Positions 33,501 through 44,607 of a stretch of 64,000 nucleotides of DNA are shown here, one piece after another (within the stretch, counting starts at the first letter, position 1; every line of letters begins with the position of its first letter). Under the pieces are notes generated by a model. It did not search any database, had not been told where the DNA came from, and saw nothing but the letters and a program-made list of their open reading frames with translations. Both the position numbers and the translations under genes were made by a program. Source of the DNA: Mytilinidion resinicola (lineage: Eukaryota; Ascomycota; Dothideomycetes; Mytilinidiales; Mytilinidiaceae); the NCBI RefSeq assembly GCF_010093595.1, contig NW_022985455.1, positions 743,053-807,052 of the forward strand, given 5' to 3'.

Positions 33501-34686
33501 CTTGGCTAGAAGCAATGCGCCAGCGAACGTAGCAACAACCCAGGGTGCTTCAACCTACGCTTCACCGTGGGGAGCAGGAACGGAGAACGCATCGAGGCCA
33601 TCTCACACCTCAGCCACCCAAGGTAGTGATCCCTATCCTCCTACTACTCAAGCTGGTCACGGATACTCACCGTATGGCCCTCCTCGTCCGCCTCTTCCTC
33701 CTAGCACACAAGGCGGCACATATGGCATGCTTTTCCCCAATACTTCAAACTCACAAGCCCACGCTGCCCCGTCGCCATACCAGCAACCGTATCCTGCAAC
33801 ATCGCAATCCCAGGCATATAGCGGCGCACAGCATCCCTACCCGCCACATGTCACCGCAGGACCGCCCCAAGCAGCCGCTCTTCCCAGAACTCAGCCACCG
33901 GAACCGCGACTCCAATCGCGGTACCCACGACACATCTCCAGGAGCGACGCTGACACACTCGATGCATTCCGCAGCACCTTCATTGACAAGTCGGCAGAAG
34001 ATAAGGCCTTTGCAGAGCGTAAAGTTGATAATGCCATCAGACAGATCGTGTCGCCGGCGAGTGTCACCTCAGCACTCACTGAACCGGAGCTCAATCTTGT
34101 TAAGATAATTACGCCTTTACTTAGTAATAGTGCATCGCAAGCCCCGCCACAAGCTAGCCAACCGCTAGGAGCTGTTGCAAGCCAAAATGAGCAGAAAGAA
34201 GCAGGACCGAAACCCCCATCAGGTCGTACGCTGTCTGAGCTTGCCACCAATGCAGCTACAATGGCAGCGTCAGATGCAGTGAGTGCGGTGGCTGCTGACG
34301 CTAAACCTGCCGTCCCCGAATCAACCTCAGTCTCAGGATCTACGCTAGCGGCTCCACAGCTGAGCACGCCCCCTGGCTCAAACCGCTCAGACGATTCCAA
34401 GGCAAATCCAAAGACGCCTCCTCCGGCCAACAAGGCGCCCGCTCTCTCTACTCTTCCCGATGCGGGCGGCCACGATTCGTCCAACGCGAAGACGCGCCGG
34501 CCGACCGTCGAGCCTCTCACTCCCGTGCCGGGTAGTCCAATGGTCGTGAATCAACGGCCATCTTCGTCCGCCGGCGCCAAGCGCGCCTTTTGCGAAGTGT
34601 CGGAAGACGAGAATGCATCGGCTGGGGATGTGCTGGCAAAGGAGGGGAGTCCGAGTGCGAGTAAGCGAGCGAAGCAGGCTGATTAA
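30571..34686 (+). CDS. FHA plus forkhead transcription factor (Fkh1/Fkh2-type)
   Basis: An intronless gene of 1371 residues. An FHA domain lies at about 392-470: DPRACPFLPIHSRNGRNKGT, SRKHGRIEYYF, then NDEFYTPDEPPIPLQHDDVI. A forkhead DNA-binding domain lies at about 815-905: RPPANYVVMIHEAISAS, LNLQQIYSAIERKHPYYKF, WQSSVRHNLGQHDAFKKGEK, and the basic wing DRRKRATPP. Between them is an acidic run and a Lys-rich segment with GPGRPPKDG, an AT-hook-like motif. The last 450 residues are Pro/Gln/Ala-rich and disordered, as in activation regions. FHA-forkhead factors control G2/M genes and development in fungi; FHA binds phosphothreonine partners. The length exceeds yeast Fkh1/2, mostly in disordered parts. 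The start at 30571 is the first ATG of the open frame; a later ATG cannot be ruled out. Confidence 0.92.
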   Translation: MLATHPATSPTARGHVARDDAAVQPPPEDTGRDAPALFFAEPEQTAFRDAPDSPQPATMRAAPDTIHSPPQTSPEPVRETVNESPFVPEPANPSAVVPEQDHSDSPLPLSESFPPTLEPAFDGHAVPPFDKTKAWDLEVFSRQDYSEPLPPVSATPELDSEFPQQPYIGAWDDKHVPIATDASIVAYNRAEAEYQLREAIEAEHRLKEAKYAQPVSTHETALPAQLVRNSDSQRMSAFARLKFDDGLYYMHTYSLELGRDSAQFRRELKRKRHEKRPTNRKRKRDQAVDDDRNGLVRTQHKRKREDTLSHGPRSVISETGGIVRVPAHDVSAEYQHRRASEASQSISSSSHHHSQDHSLCIPNEEGDTYAPSSVMIDALPEVPRDLQDHVPDPRACPFLPIHSRNGRNKGTSRKHGRIEYYFPLGYWRFHVLGSNGVFHNDEFYTPDEPPIPLQHDDVIQIGQVKFSFQLPESDQTEDEASSQSIGGRSSRGLSFAFENGQGQYEDEDVSSEGEEERESIDPRAILYRVKGYRPDDSDEDEVEEEDEDDSDEDAESVDDEPLRKRMQKKPKMQTLKLKMSQKGQKASHIPVAKQSKKKSKPRRLPSPTPPPPPPPKTVIKKVQKGKQKEAAKEVAKDKSKPPTNEVDKPKEKNGEVVKPADNEPQAKPEAATQSNDSLSAGTIITREICERYSLHESMIGQEYKPRKGPGRPPKDGFMSKREKAALARKAKDDEKLRKLGIDPKEGSAIKEGPNPKLGRAQKEGNGAENEDVKNSVEGHAKTGASDQSNEKKPAKSSKPPRSPSPVMKETDYTEEELARPPANYVVMIHEAISASKTGSLNLQQIYSAIERKHPYYKFRVATNGWQSSVRHNLGQHDAFKKGEKEGKGYNWVINPSVSIEKDRRKRATPPPQARPQNPYYSNPQQYPTMNSQGVPQPYYPGYSPYPQPHGVHADAAARVGTPGSKDVQPSGPRLPPSLARSNAPANVATTQGASTYASPWGAGTENASRPSHTSATQGSDPYPPTTQAGHGYSPYGPPRPPLPPSTQGGTYGMLFPNTSNSQAHAAPSPYQQPYPATSQSQAYSGAQHPYPPHVTAGPPQAAALPRTQPPEPRLQSRYPRHISRSDADTLDAFRSTFIDKSAEDKAFAERKVDNAIRQIVSPASVTSALTEPELNLVKIITPLLSNSASQAPPQASQPLGAVASQNEQKEAGPKPPSGRTLSELATNAATMAASDAVSAVAADAKPAVPESTSVSGSTLAAPQLSTPPGSNRSDDSKANPKTPPPANKAPALSTLPDAGGHDSSNAKTRRPTVEPLTPVPGSPMVVNQRPSSSAGAKRAFCEVSEDENASAGDVLAKEGSPSASKRAKQAD

Positions 34687-36543
34687 GACATGCTCTATCC
34701 AGCACTTGTTACCGCGACGTTTCTTGCTTAGACACGCGCGTTTAGGAAGTGCCTTTAGCGCATGGCAGGCAGTGTATATATAATATTAGACGATGGGTGG
34801 ACTGAACGAGCGAGTATGTGCGGATACGCTTGCAACAAAAGTTATGACATGATTGGGTTATGGGTATGGGTACAGGGCATTGGGCGTACATGGGGGGCAT
34901 AGGAGGAGTATCGGGGTTCATTCATGCTATCGATACCCCCACGTTAAAAAGTTCATTTCTTCCTTTACACTTTTTTCCTTCTGAAGCAGATACATCATTG
35001 GGTTTCCGCCTCTATTACGGAGTATGGAGTAAAAGTTCCAAGTTTGCGGGTTCCGGGTTTTCAGGGTCATGTTTCCACGGGCGGCGTTTTAGCGTCACGT
35101 GTTGCCACGACCTCAATGAACTTCGCTCATCGCATTTTTTGCTTCATTTTCTTATTGCACACCTCAATCGTGTGTATTGCTTCTTCACTTTTCCGTCTGA
35201 GAAGCATGGTCGAGCGACCTAATCTAAAAGTGTAGCTGGAATCAACATGAGAGGCGCGGGTGTCTGTTTTTTTCTTTTCTTCTCTGAACATGTATGTGGC
35301 ATTTTGAACTGCCGGTGGTACGTGGTTTACGGTGTTTTGGAGGTAGAAAGGATGAGAATGGCTCGTGGGGGACGGAGGGGCATAGATTGTAGTAGATAGA
35401 TGCAGATGCAATACCCATTTCTCCAACCCTACGGACTGAGGTAAGCTGGCATGTGCGTGATAGATGGTATAAGCTACACCCTTTCCACCGCTCAGATCCC
35501 CATACCACGGATTTTGAGGTCAGTTTGCAAAAGGTGGCTCAAACTCTAGCTAGCATCTTAGCGGGGGTCTTTACTGCTAGCATCGAAGACGTCATAGCCG
35601 TGAAATGTCGTGATTACCGCGTTGAAAGAACCCTACTAGGACGTCGTTGGCTGTGCGATCTGCGTTCTTATCCTATTCCTTTGCTCGTCGACCTTCTAGG
35701 TATGTATGCACACTGGCATGCCTTAGACATATATATGTACTCTTGATTATATTGAGACACAGAAACCCCCCCATAGCCTCTCCCAGGACGAGAGGGTCCG
35801 ATTCATCTAATACAGGCCTACAGATAGATTTTTACTTCTTATTGTTCTCAAACACGCTTGTCTATCTGATATATTGTTTTGGATCGTTCGTTCCAAGAGG
35901 TTACGGGGGATTGACAGCTCCACGATACCGGGTTGGAAGTTATAGACGAGATGGGGGATCGGACATTCTGGGCGATCAGGAGAACTGCTGGGTTATGTTA
36001 GGTGATGGCGGGTAAGTTCTTCATAGAGCAGGAGTGAACGGGGTTGCTGAAACTGTACGAAAACGCTTCAAACGGTGGCAGAAAAAGTAGATTTCTACGT
36101 CTAGAACTAACGAATGGAGGGTTTCGTGTATAGCGGAGGGTATGTCCGTAGGCCTAGTTAATTGATCATGCACGCTTACGCTAACCCACCCACTCAATCT
36201 ATCACCTGGAAATCGGACTACATACATCTTCTATCCATCGCACGAGGTACAGCGAGGTGGAGGCACAATCGTCAATCGTCGGCTTTCCAGAGCAGCTTAC
36301 TTGCTTTCTTAACTACCTAAGGGCCGCCGACACCAGCCACCAAAAAATAAAAGGTTTAACACAACAAACATGGTCTCTCTGAAAAAGCAGAACGCCGCCG
36401 TTTACCTAGACACCTGGGACCGAAGACGAGCATGACGTGAAGAGGGCGGGGGAGTGGGAATGGGACGTGATTGGTCTGAGCTAGAGGGGGTTCCCCCTCC
36501 TTGTAAAAGGAGTAAATGGTGCGATGGTAGAGAGAAAGGGCGA
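34687..36543. other. Intergenic between forkhead and SNF7 3' ends
   Basis: About 1.9 kb between convergent genes. No coding exon, repeat or RNA gene was recognised. Short open frames at 34860-35746 lack family likeness. Confidence 0.55.
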
Positions 36544-37576
36544 TCACATGGCCATTTCGGCCTGCAGTTTCCGTAGCTCCTCCTCCTCGTCTTCCTCCTC
36601 TGCTTGTGCGGGGGCTTTGCCCTTGACTGTCAAGATCCGCGTGTTAGCAATATTCTCGACGGACAATGCTGAGGGGCAGGTTGAAAACGGCAAAGTGGAC
36701 TTACGCTCTCCCTGTGCAGCGGCCGGTAACCGGTGCACCTGGTCGCCGACCGGCACGTTGCCCGTGTCCAGCATCTTGGTGTCCAGCTCCTCCTGCTGCA
36801 GCTCGGCGAGCTCCTCGTCCAGCTCGTCCTCGTCGATGCCCGTGTTGCCGACGGACTGGGTGATTGCTTCGCTGATTTCCTCGCTGATGGCGTGCTGTTC
36901 GCGGAGGTCTTCCCTGTAGCAGGCAGAAACAAAAGCGTTAGCAAACAAGAAGCCTGCAAACCTCACACTCCAAAGGCCGGAAACAACCCCAGCAGGGTGA
37001 GAATCGAGTAAAGGGAAAACGTACATGGTCTGGTCCACCTTGTCGATAGTCAGGCCGGCGTGGATCTGCTGCATAGCCTTGCCAGCATTCCTCATGGCAT
37101 CCAGCGTTTCCTTGTTGATATTTGAGGCCTCGATGGAGTAGATTTCGCGCTCAAGCGACATGATCTGGGATTGGGTTTGCTCGTGGGAGTGCTCGAACTG
37201 CTTCTTGCGGCGCAAGGCAGCTTTGGCCACTATGTTCACACATCCACAGGTTAGCCAGGCATGCGTCAATCCAAATCCAGAACTACGACTCTCGCTATTA
37301 TCCCACGCTGAGGTTCCCGCGGCGCTATCCCAGCTGCCACCGAGGCCCCCCCTCCCCTCTATAGCCCAAAGATGACGAAAGAGTGCACATACAGTTCTTA
37401 TTCGAGGTCACATTCTTAGCGGCGATGGCCTGCTGCTCGGCCATCTGGTTTTGCAGGTGCTTCTCGCGCTTGGACAGCATCTCGAGCTGCCCCCGCAGCT
37501 GCAGTATCGCCTTCTTGGGCGCATCCTTTTGCTTAGCGGTGCCGCCGCCTAACCAGCCCAGGCCCCAGCCAGACAT
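36544..37576 (-). CDS. SNF7: ESCRT-III subunit Snf7/Vps32
   Basis: Four exons (37576-37393, 37229-37025, 36913-36705, 36626-36544) sum to 681 nt, 226 residues, the usual size. It starts MSGWGLGWLGGG, a membrane-inserting N-terminus typical of Snf7, then the helical core QLRGQLEMLSKREKHLQNQM, KAALRRKKQFEHSHEQTQSQ, SIEASNINKETLDAMRNAGK and MQQIHAGLTIDKVDQTME. The acidic C-terminal part EDELDEELAELQQEELD and the final helix EEELRKLQAEMAM fit the Bro1- and Vps4-binding regions. Snf7 polymers constrict endosomal membranes for multivesicular body formation and also serve Rim101 pH signalling. Divergent from the Ten1 gene. Confidence 0.94.
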
Positions 37577-38252
37577 GGTGGCAGAGGTGAGAACGGTGTA
37601 TGGGCCGGAGAAGCCCTAGGGGAAGAATGTGTGCGAAAAGGCGATGGGGGAGCCTCCGGGCGCGGCGAGTGCTATCGGAGGTGTCGAGGATGGAGGGGCG
37701 CTTTTGGAGCGGCAGCGAGGTGTGATGGGCGGGAGTTGTATGGTGGGAGGAAAGCAGGTGTATAGAAGCGGCGTAGACAGGAGTTAAGTGGGCAGTCAAC
37801 AGTCGAAGTGTGCAGAAGAGTGTGGCGGTGGTGAGTTGTTGTTGGAAGCCTGGCAGAGAGTTGAGTCCCGTCTATGGTTGGTATCGCGGCCCATGACGGT
37901 CGCCCGCGCTATTATACTCTAACGGTGACGGCACGTGCATCAAGCACGCTCGCGACGCCTTCCCTGGTTCGGCCTTCCGTCCTCAGTCAACACCACCATT
38001 CGGATACTTGTATGTACCATCACGAGCAGACAGCACTTTCACAGTTCATAGTGCTCAAAGCCTATAGAAACTCGAACACGTGACAAGCTCCGTGCATAGC
38101 CACAAGGATCTGTTCCTCTCATCCACACTCACCATCCATATAACATCGAATCACTCGGTTGCATCATGAATCCCACGGGCTAAACCATCCCCGAAGCTTT
38201 GAAAGCTTTCAAGAGCTCATTGCAACCCAAAAATCTACTCTCTCTCGCACCC
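37577..38252. promoter_or_regulatory. Divergent promoter region, SNF7 and TEN1
   Basis: A 676-nt gap between divergent starts. CACGTG sites occur near 37935 and 38078; their frequency in the window is not above chance. Confidence 0.4.
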
Positions 38253-38744
38253 ATGGCCAGCCCCCCGCCCTCCCGTCTACTCTTCCTCTCAGATCTCGCA
38301 CTACTTGCACCAGGCGAAAAGGTAAGATTCCTAGGCTGGTACGTCCTTCCTTTCCCTCTCCTTCCTCCACACTCTCCTTCCCTAGTCTCACCATCCCCCA
38401 GCGTCGAAGAATACCAAGTCTCGACCGGCACGCTCGTGCTCCAGCACCACTACCCTTCATCCTCAGCCATCCCAACCGCGCGCGTGAACATCGACCACGT
38501 GCTGGAGACGCTCAAGAGCACCGAGGTGCTGCAAGTGGGGGCGTGGGTTAATGTTATTGGGTACGTCACTGCTGGCGAAGGCGAACCACCAGCACGCTCG
38601 TCTCGGAAAGCTGGAGATGCACCGCGGCAGAGCCATGTCCAAGCGATAGTGCTGTGGTCGGCCGGTTCGCTCAATTTGGACGAGTATGAGAAAGCTGTGG
38701 AGCAGAGGAAAGCGCTGGAGACGAATTCAGCGCCGCTGGGATGA
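38253..38744 (+). CDS. TEN1: Ten1-like telomere-capping OB-fold protein (CST complex)
   Basis: Two exons (38253-38338, 38402-38744) sum to 429 nt, 142 residues, the normal size for fungal Ten1. Seen: LLFLSDLALLAPGEKVRFLG, CVEEYQVSTGTLVLQHHYP, RVNIDHVLETLKSTEVLQVG, AWVNVIGYV, and HVQAIVLWSAGSLNLDEYEK. The pattern of an OB fold with VNVIGYV and AIxLWSAGxLxxxxYE is that of Ten1, which pairs with Stn1 (and Cdc13/Ctc1) on telomeric single-stranded DNA to protect ends and control fill-in synthesis. The ATG at 38253 was preferred to an in-frame one at 38199 because the fold begins soon after it. The protein is fast-evolving, so assignment rests on a short pattern. Confidence 0.75.
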   Translation: MASPPPSRLLFLSDLALLAPGEKVRFLGWYVLPFPLLPPHSPSLVSPSPSVEEYQVSTGTLVLQHHYPSSSAIPTARVNIDHVLETLKSTEVLQVGAWVNVIGYVTAGEGEPPARSSRKAGDAPRQSHVQAIVLWSAGSLNLDEYEKAVEQRKALETNSAPLG

Positions 38745-39030
38745 GGCTGATGTCGTGTCGGTCTCAAAGAATGTTCGAGGTGGGAAGCGTTGCCGTGAAC
38801 AAGTCTAGACCAAAAGATTCCACCGTTAAGTCATTTTCACTTCAGTAAGAGCTAGAACAAAGGCAGTCAAAATATCACAAAAGCAGAGAGCAAACAACGA
38901 TAATCGTAAATTGGAGTCGATTGATTCATCAAATGGTATATCTGACCTCATCTCAGCATAATTAATGTCCGTGGTATCAAACATCCGCCACCTCTACTCT
39001 CCGACCATCCTTTCAAGGAGAAAAGAACGT

Positions 39031-41551
39031 CTAGCATGAGTCGCCAGGGCACGCAATCTGGGTACCGTACTTGTCACCCGAGATACCCGCCACCTGGAAA
39101 ATGGCGTTGATGACGCCACCAATACCCTCACCAGCGATCAGACCAGCCGCAACCGCGTATCCGTAGACATCGAATCCGCTTGGGTTCCTCTTGGCCCAGA
39201 TGTACGCCCATGTGCTACCCATCACCATGGCGGTACCGTAAACGGTCTGGGGAAGCACAAACGCAAGACCAATGCACATCATGTTGGGGTGGTAGGTCTT
39301 GACCCACTCGAGCTTGCCGACCCAGACGTAATGGCGGATGAGTACCATGACGCAGCCGAAAACGGCAAAGACAATCGAGAAGATGCCAGAAGTCTTGGGA
39401 ATGGGGAAGGTCGGGTCCGTCACAGCAACGGCGACGGCACGCCAGGCGGAAACCGAGGGAGCGGAGAAGGGGCAGGTCTCGGCATTGATGTCGATGATGC
39501 AGGGGTACGCGGTGGTGAAGAGCTGGAACATGGCTGGCGCCAGGAAGATGGCGACGATGGTGCCGACTCCCTGGGCAAGCCACTGCTGGTTCGGCGGTGT
39601 TCGGAGGAGGAAACCAGTTCGGAAATCGCAGACCAAGTCGGTAGACTGGTTAGCGCCCATGGAGGCAATGGCACCACCGAGGAGGTTCAGACGCTGCGCG
39701 TGCGTCTGGTTCCAGTGCTCGCCCTTTGTCGCACCACCGAGGATGATCTGAGAGGCCTTGGAAGCGGCGGTGAGCGGAGTGACGTCAGTCACACCAGTGC
39801 ACTGGATGGCCAAGAAGGAGAAGAAGAAGGCCAGGAAGACGGAGAGCAGCGACATGCCGACGGGCATGTGGAATTCAACGCCGAGAACGACGCAGATGCA
39901 GATGATGGAGAGAATAAGACCGGGCATCCACATCCACATCTTTACAAGGTCTTCAGGCGCAGCAGAGTCCTCAACCATATCGTCTTCGTGCTGATCGCCC
40001 TTGTTAAACCACGCGAGATCCTTCTTCGCGGCCTTGCCGATGGCATAGATGCCGTTGCAGAGGCCGCGGTACACGGCGCGGAAGGCATACCAGATGATCT
40101 TCCATTGCATTAGGAGTTCTACGAAGCAATTAGCGGGTGGACTGTGAGTTCTGCAGGGACTGCTTACCAGTGAAGGAAACAGCAATCATGAGAAGGACAC
40201 CAGGCCACAGCATCCAGTAGCGAGGGCTGGGGTTGTCCTTGTTGGAGAACTTCAAGCTCAAAGAGAAGAATTGGATGGCTCCGTCCCATTTGGGGTCGTC
40301 GGGCACCAAGGGCGATCCCCAGCAAATGCCATTGTGGACGAGGGCGGGGCCGATGATACCCCAGGCAAGAACGCTGCCCATGAAGAAAGAGATAGACACG
40401 TTAAGACCGACGAGCATGCCAGAGCCAATGAAGGCGGGCGTGAACTCGATGAGCCAGCCCCAGTTCTCAACGTTGATGGCGGCGTCTGACCAGATCAGCG
40501 GGTGGATGATTTGGGGAGAGAGGAAAGCTTACTGTTGTAGTTTCCCCAGATGAAGAACCAGGTGAAGATATGCCAGTCCCAGAGAATGCCAATGGCGTAT
40601 TGGGAGACGACACGGAGGATCAGGGCGCCAGCAAATGCACCAGACAGGGCCTTCATCTTCATCTTGGCCATAGCTTCTCCAGTCACGGCTTGATGCATGC
40701 TACGGATAGTCATGGCAGTGGCCGAGGGGGTGGGGAAGATGAGACGGAGCTCGCGGGCCACATAGATGATGAAGAATTTACGCACTGGCGAGCATTAGTC
40801 AAGGTCGAAGCCGAGTTTTCGAATCACTTACGGGGCGTGGCAAAGAAGAAGCCAAAGTAGCCCGAGACAGCGGTCAGGGAGACGATCTTCCAGAAGTCGG
40901 CCTTGGGGGTGTCCAGGAGGTTCAGTTGGTAGAGGGCGGGGAAAGCTGACACGAAGACGCTGGAAAGACCACCAGACGCCATGGCGGCGGTCTGGACGAT
41001 GTTGTTCTCACGGGGGCCGAAGCTCCCACCGAGAATGGGGAGCTCGCCGAAGGTCCTGGCGAAGAACTTGACGACGGCGAAACCAGCAATGGCCTGGATT
41101 CTGTTAGATACGGACTTGGTGGAGCACGTGCGTGGAGCTACTCACGCCGAAGAGATTGGCGCTGAACGTCCAGCCCGTCTTGAGACCGAGATAGACGTTG
41201 GAAGCGTTGACGAGGGCACCGCAGCAGAGGCCGACGAAGACAGCGCGGATGGTAATAATTCGCTTGGGCTCCGCTGGTAGGTCGTCGAAGGGGGAGAAGG
41301 GGTCGCTGAGGAAGGCGGCGTTGCCCTCCTCGTCGAGCTCCTTGGTGTGGGTGAGGTCGTACTCCTTCTCATCCCCAAAGTCCTGGCCGTCGTTGGGGGT
41401 GTTGAAGGTGTTTTCGGTTTCAGTCAATGGGGCGCTGCGACGGTCAATACGCGGGCGGTGAGGTTTCACGCGATGGTCAGGGCACTTACACCTTGGGGTT
41501 GATCTGCCCCAGGCCCTCAGTGTTGTGGTCCAGGACCTCGTTGACAGCCAT
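39031..41551 (-). CDS. OPT-family oligopeptide/metal-chelate transporter
   Basis: Six exons (41551-41490, 41434-41146, 41093-40832, 40784-40533, 40485-40168, 40118-39031) sum to 2271 nt, 756 residues. A hydrophilic acidic N-terminus of about 75 residues precedes RAVFVGLCCGALVNASNVYL, GLKTGWTFSANLFG, FPTPSATAMTIRSMH and about 14 membrane segments. Later landmarks: INVENWGWLIEFTPAFIGSG, CTGVTDVTPLTAASKASQII, LNLLGGAIASMGANQSTDLV, and the end AAGLIAGEGIGGVINAIFQV. OPT members are proton-coupled importers of tetra- to hexapeptides, glutathione or metal chelates at the plasma membrane; the layout is closer to the yellow-stripe-like branch than to classic Opt1 (inference). Acceptor choice for exon 3 (ATCCAG) was set by phase. 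Confidence 0.93.
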
Positions 41552-41672
41552 GGTGTCGTGTGCGGGTGCGTGAAGTGAGACCACGATGGCCGGTGGAAGA
41601 GGGGCAGCTGGGCAAGGTAATATAGGTGTTGCTCAAGGGTAGGCGCTCAGATTGGCATATCGTGCTCGGCGC

Positions 41673-41704
41673 ACGGTTGGCAACGGGTTGGCTACGGGTT
41701 GGCT
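41673..41704. repeat. 11-bp tandem repeat, three copies, just upstream of the OPT gene
   Basis: ACGGTTGGCA followed by two perfect ACGGGTTGGCT units, 122 nt upstream of the OPT start. It may be a regulatory repeat or slippage product. Confidence 0.7.
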
Positions 41705-44573
41705 ATCGGCTGCTTGCCTCTATCACGGCCCCGGTCAGTGCCCTGTGTGATAGTCTGGCGGCAGCCACTCAGCCGGCAGCGGGACGGACGTCCAACGGCA
41801 TGGAAGGTCTCTAGAAGGCCAGCAACCTGCCAATCCTAGTATGGCTGGGTCCAACGACTGGGGAAGCTCGTCGGCGGCCGGGCAAGATCAGCAGCACAAT
41901 CTCTGGGCGTCGCACCGCTGGCCTCACGCACCGTACCCACGACGGCGCAACGCCCCCGATGCAGCGAATCGAATGCTGATGCAGAGTTCCAGCCACCGAC
42001 GGCCGCTGACCCTGGCGCGCATCGTGCGCGCGAGGTGAGGTTGGCGACGGCGAATAGGGAGCAGAGCGCCCTCGGTCGGCCCGTGACGCGGCGCAGGACT
42101 TGCTGTTTTGCGGCAAGCTGCCGGACACTGCAGCGAGCTTGGTGAAGCCACAGCCCTGGCCAGCGACCTCAGCGGCACAACACAGTCGCGATGATTCGCT
42201 GGCCGGGCCTTTTACTGGAGACAACGTTACAGCACGCCAAGCCCTGGAGAAGGGCAGATTCAGGCGCACGGCTGTGGCGATGGCGCGAACCTTGCTTGCA
42301 CCTCGCTCTTGCCCGTTGCGCACCTTGCTCGCTCCTGCCCGTCTCCTCGGGTGTGTGGACTTTGAGCTGGAACTGATGCCATTTACTTGTGCGGCCAGCT
42401 TGTGCGTCCAGCTTGTGCATCCTGCTATCAATCTCTTCATGCCCAACTCATGTCACCCTCAGGGTTGTTGCTGGCCTCGACTCGCTGGGCCCCGTCTCGT
42501 GTGCATCCTGCTGCAGCGTTTCATCGCGCTGCCGTCATGAGCTTCGCGATAAGCGCAATTCAAATCATTCCACAGGCTCCGTCGTTCCTCAGGCCTGCGC
42601 TGGCCGTCATCCATGCAGCGCCCGCCCTTCTGCCAAATTAAATGCCATTTCGTACCCCTCCAGTCGCGACATCTCTTGTGATCGTCGCTTGGCATATTGG
42701 TCGGCGCACGAAACAGGCAGGTCGGCACTACTCCTCCCATATCTCCCAGCACCACCTGGAGAGACCGTCGCGCGACCAAGGGACCTACCTCCAACGCAGC
42801 TCCACGGTTTACCCCATCAACCGCCTTCCTCGACCGAAACCGATCGAGAACGCCCGCCAGCGTGATACTTCTTCTATCTTATCATCCACCAACTGCCCGT
42901 CTCGAAGCGCGCTGGACGCCGGCCCAGCCCGTCCACCACCATCTAGCTGCCGCCCTGGGAACGGCCGCACCGTTGACCACGGTTACTCGCGGGTTCCAGC
43001 ATCTAGGTGAGCTCCTCGTGTTGTTAAGCCTTGCATCTCCACTGTTGCTTCCGAGCTCCTGGAATTCTGACAACCTGGGCGATGGGAGAGCGGGTCAGAG
43101 AGAGGCCCCTCGGAGCACCCATACTCAAACGGGGAACTGCCTGATATCAACTTTGCAGAAATACATCAGCGCCAGGCCAGCCTAGCTGCCCACCTCTAGC
43201 CTAGCTTATTCCGGAGTACCATCAGCAGCCAGATTCGACCACAGCGCGTCTCGGGGAGATGTGCTATCCGTGCTAGCGTTGCTTGTGTGAAGTCCGGGCT
43301 GTGAGTGGTAACGCGGGGAGCGCGAAGCTATTTTAAGCTTTCGGATCTCGCCGCGGTTGGCCCTTTAGTGAATCACGTGCCGAGTAACCGAGGCGCGCCA
43401 CTGGAAACTTCCCCCAGTATCAGAGACAACCGATGCAGTCACCGTGATGGTCTCATAAGAATACGAGATCCTCATCCGCTCATCTCGATCCTTCATCGCA
43501 GAGAAGTCCGGGATTGTTCCAAATATCACCTCCGCCCTAATTGGGCCTGGTAACCTCAACGACACGATAGCGGCTGTAGTCTCACGATATCAGTGTGCCC
43601 TTTCTTATCTGTTCCTAAAGCGTGCAGCCGCAGACTCCAGAAAGAAGATGGACGTCATACTCACTTCCCCTCGCGGTTCGAGCCAAAGCTGGCATGGCCA
43701 ACCTCGCCACAGATCCCCTCAGTTCGAACAACGAGCTATTCCACACCTTTGGCTGACCACCTGCCGTCCCCAGACCATTTCCTGTCATGGACCCTCACGA
43801 GAAATACTCCGCGTATAGCATGACATCCCTAGCTTCCCTAGTCTCAAGGTCCAAGCGCGCGGGAAGTAGTCAAGATTACACAATAACTATTCGAAGAAAT
43901 GCATACTAACCCACTTCGGACATCGCCACTCGATCACGACAGTTCGAGAACTGATAGCGAAGCTGCCAATGCAGAAGGTAAAAAAGAAGCGGTACAGACA
44001 CCAGCATTTATCCTGACATTTTTCTTCAAAAAGCCGGTTCCCCGTCACCAATATGCCGACTCCACCTGCTCCCTGAATCACATACCCATCAACTTACTTC
44101 AATAGCATGGCCGTCTTTTTATCCTACACCGTCTTGAATCAACTCACCATCTCCTCCTTGTTGCTCAAACTAGGCTTAGAAGATATGATTTCGCCACTGA
44201 GCACTTCTCTATACATAGGTACCAGGTAGCAGGGTAGGAGTCAAAAAACGAGCTCCTTCGTAGTAGGGCTTAACCTACTGGAGCACGGCAGCTCGTCGAA
44301 CTAGCTGTTCAATGGTGAATGCTATATTTGAACGCAGTCAACTCCTACTCCTCTCTCCTGTTCACCTCTGGTTTACAGTACGGCGACGTAAGGCTTTACA
44401 CTCTCTTTGCAGTTTGTTGTAGCCCTGCTTCCAGACTTCTAATAAGACGTTGCGCCAAACAGAAGGAAACAGAGAAACAGGCCGATTCGATGCGTTTGTG
44501 GCCTAATACGTGTTGCCTTGACATTTTCCTCGCACCTGAATTCCAGATAACGCAACGAAGAAACTCAAACAGT

Positions 44574-44607
44574 AGTAAGCAGGAGTACACAGTAAGCAGG
44601 AGTACAC
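44574..44607. repeat. 17-bp perfect tandem duplication
   Basis: Two exact copies of AGTAAGCAGGAGTACAC in an intergenic stretch. No other function is apparent. Confidence 0.8.

Noticed and set aside
41900..43200. Possible structural RNA or protein gene in the GC-rich block upstream of the OPT gene
   Set aside because: Many overlapping open frames on all strands reflect GC content; no tRNA arm pattern or conserved domain was seen.
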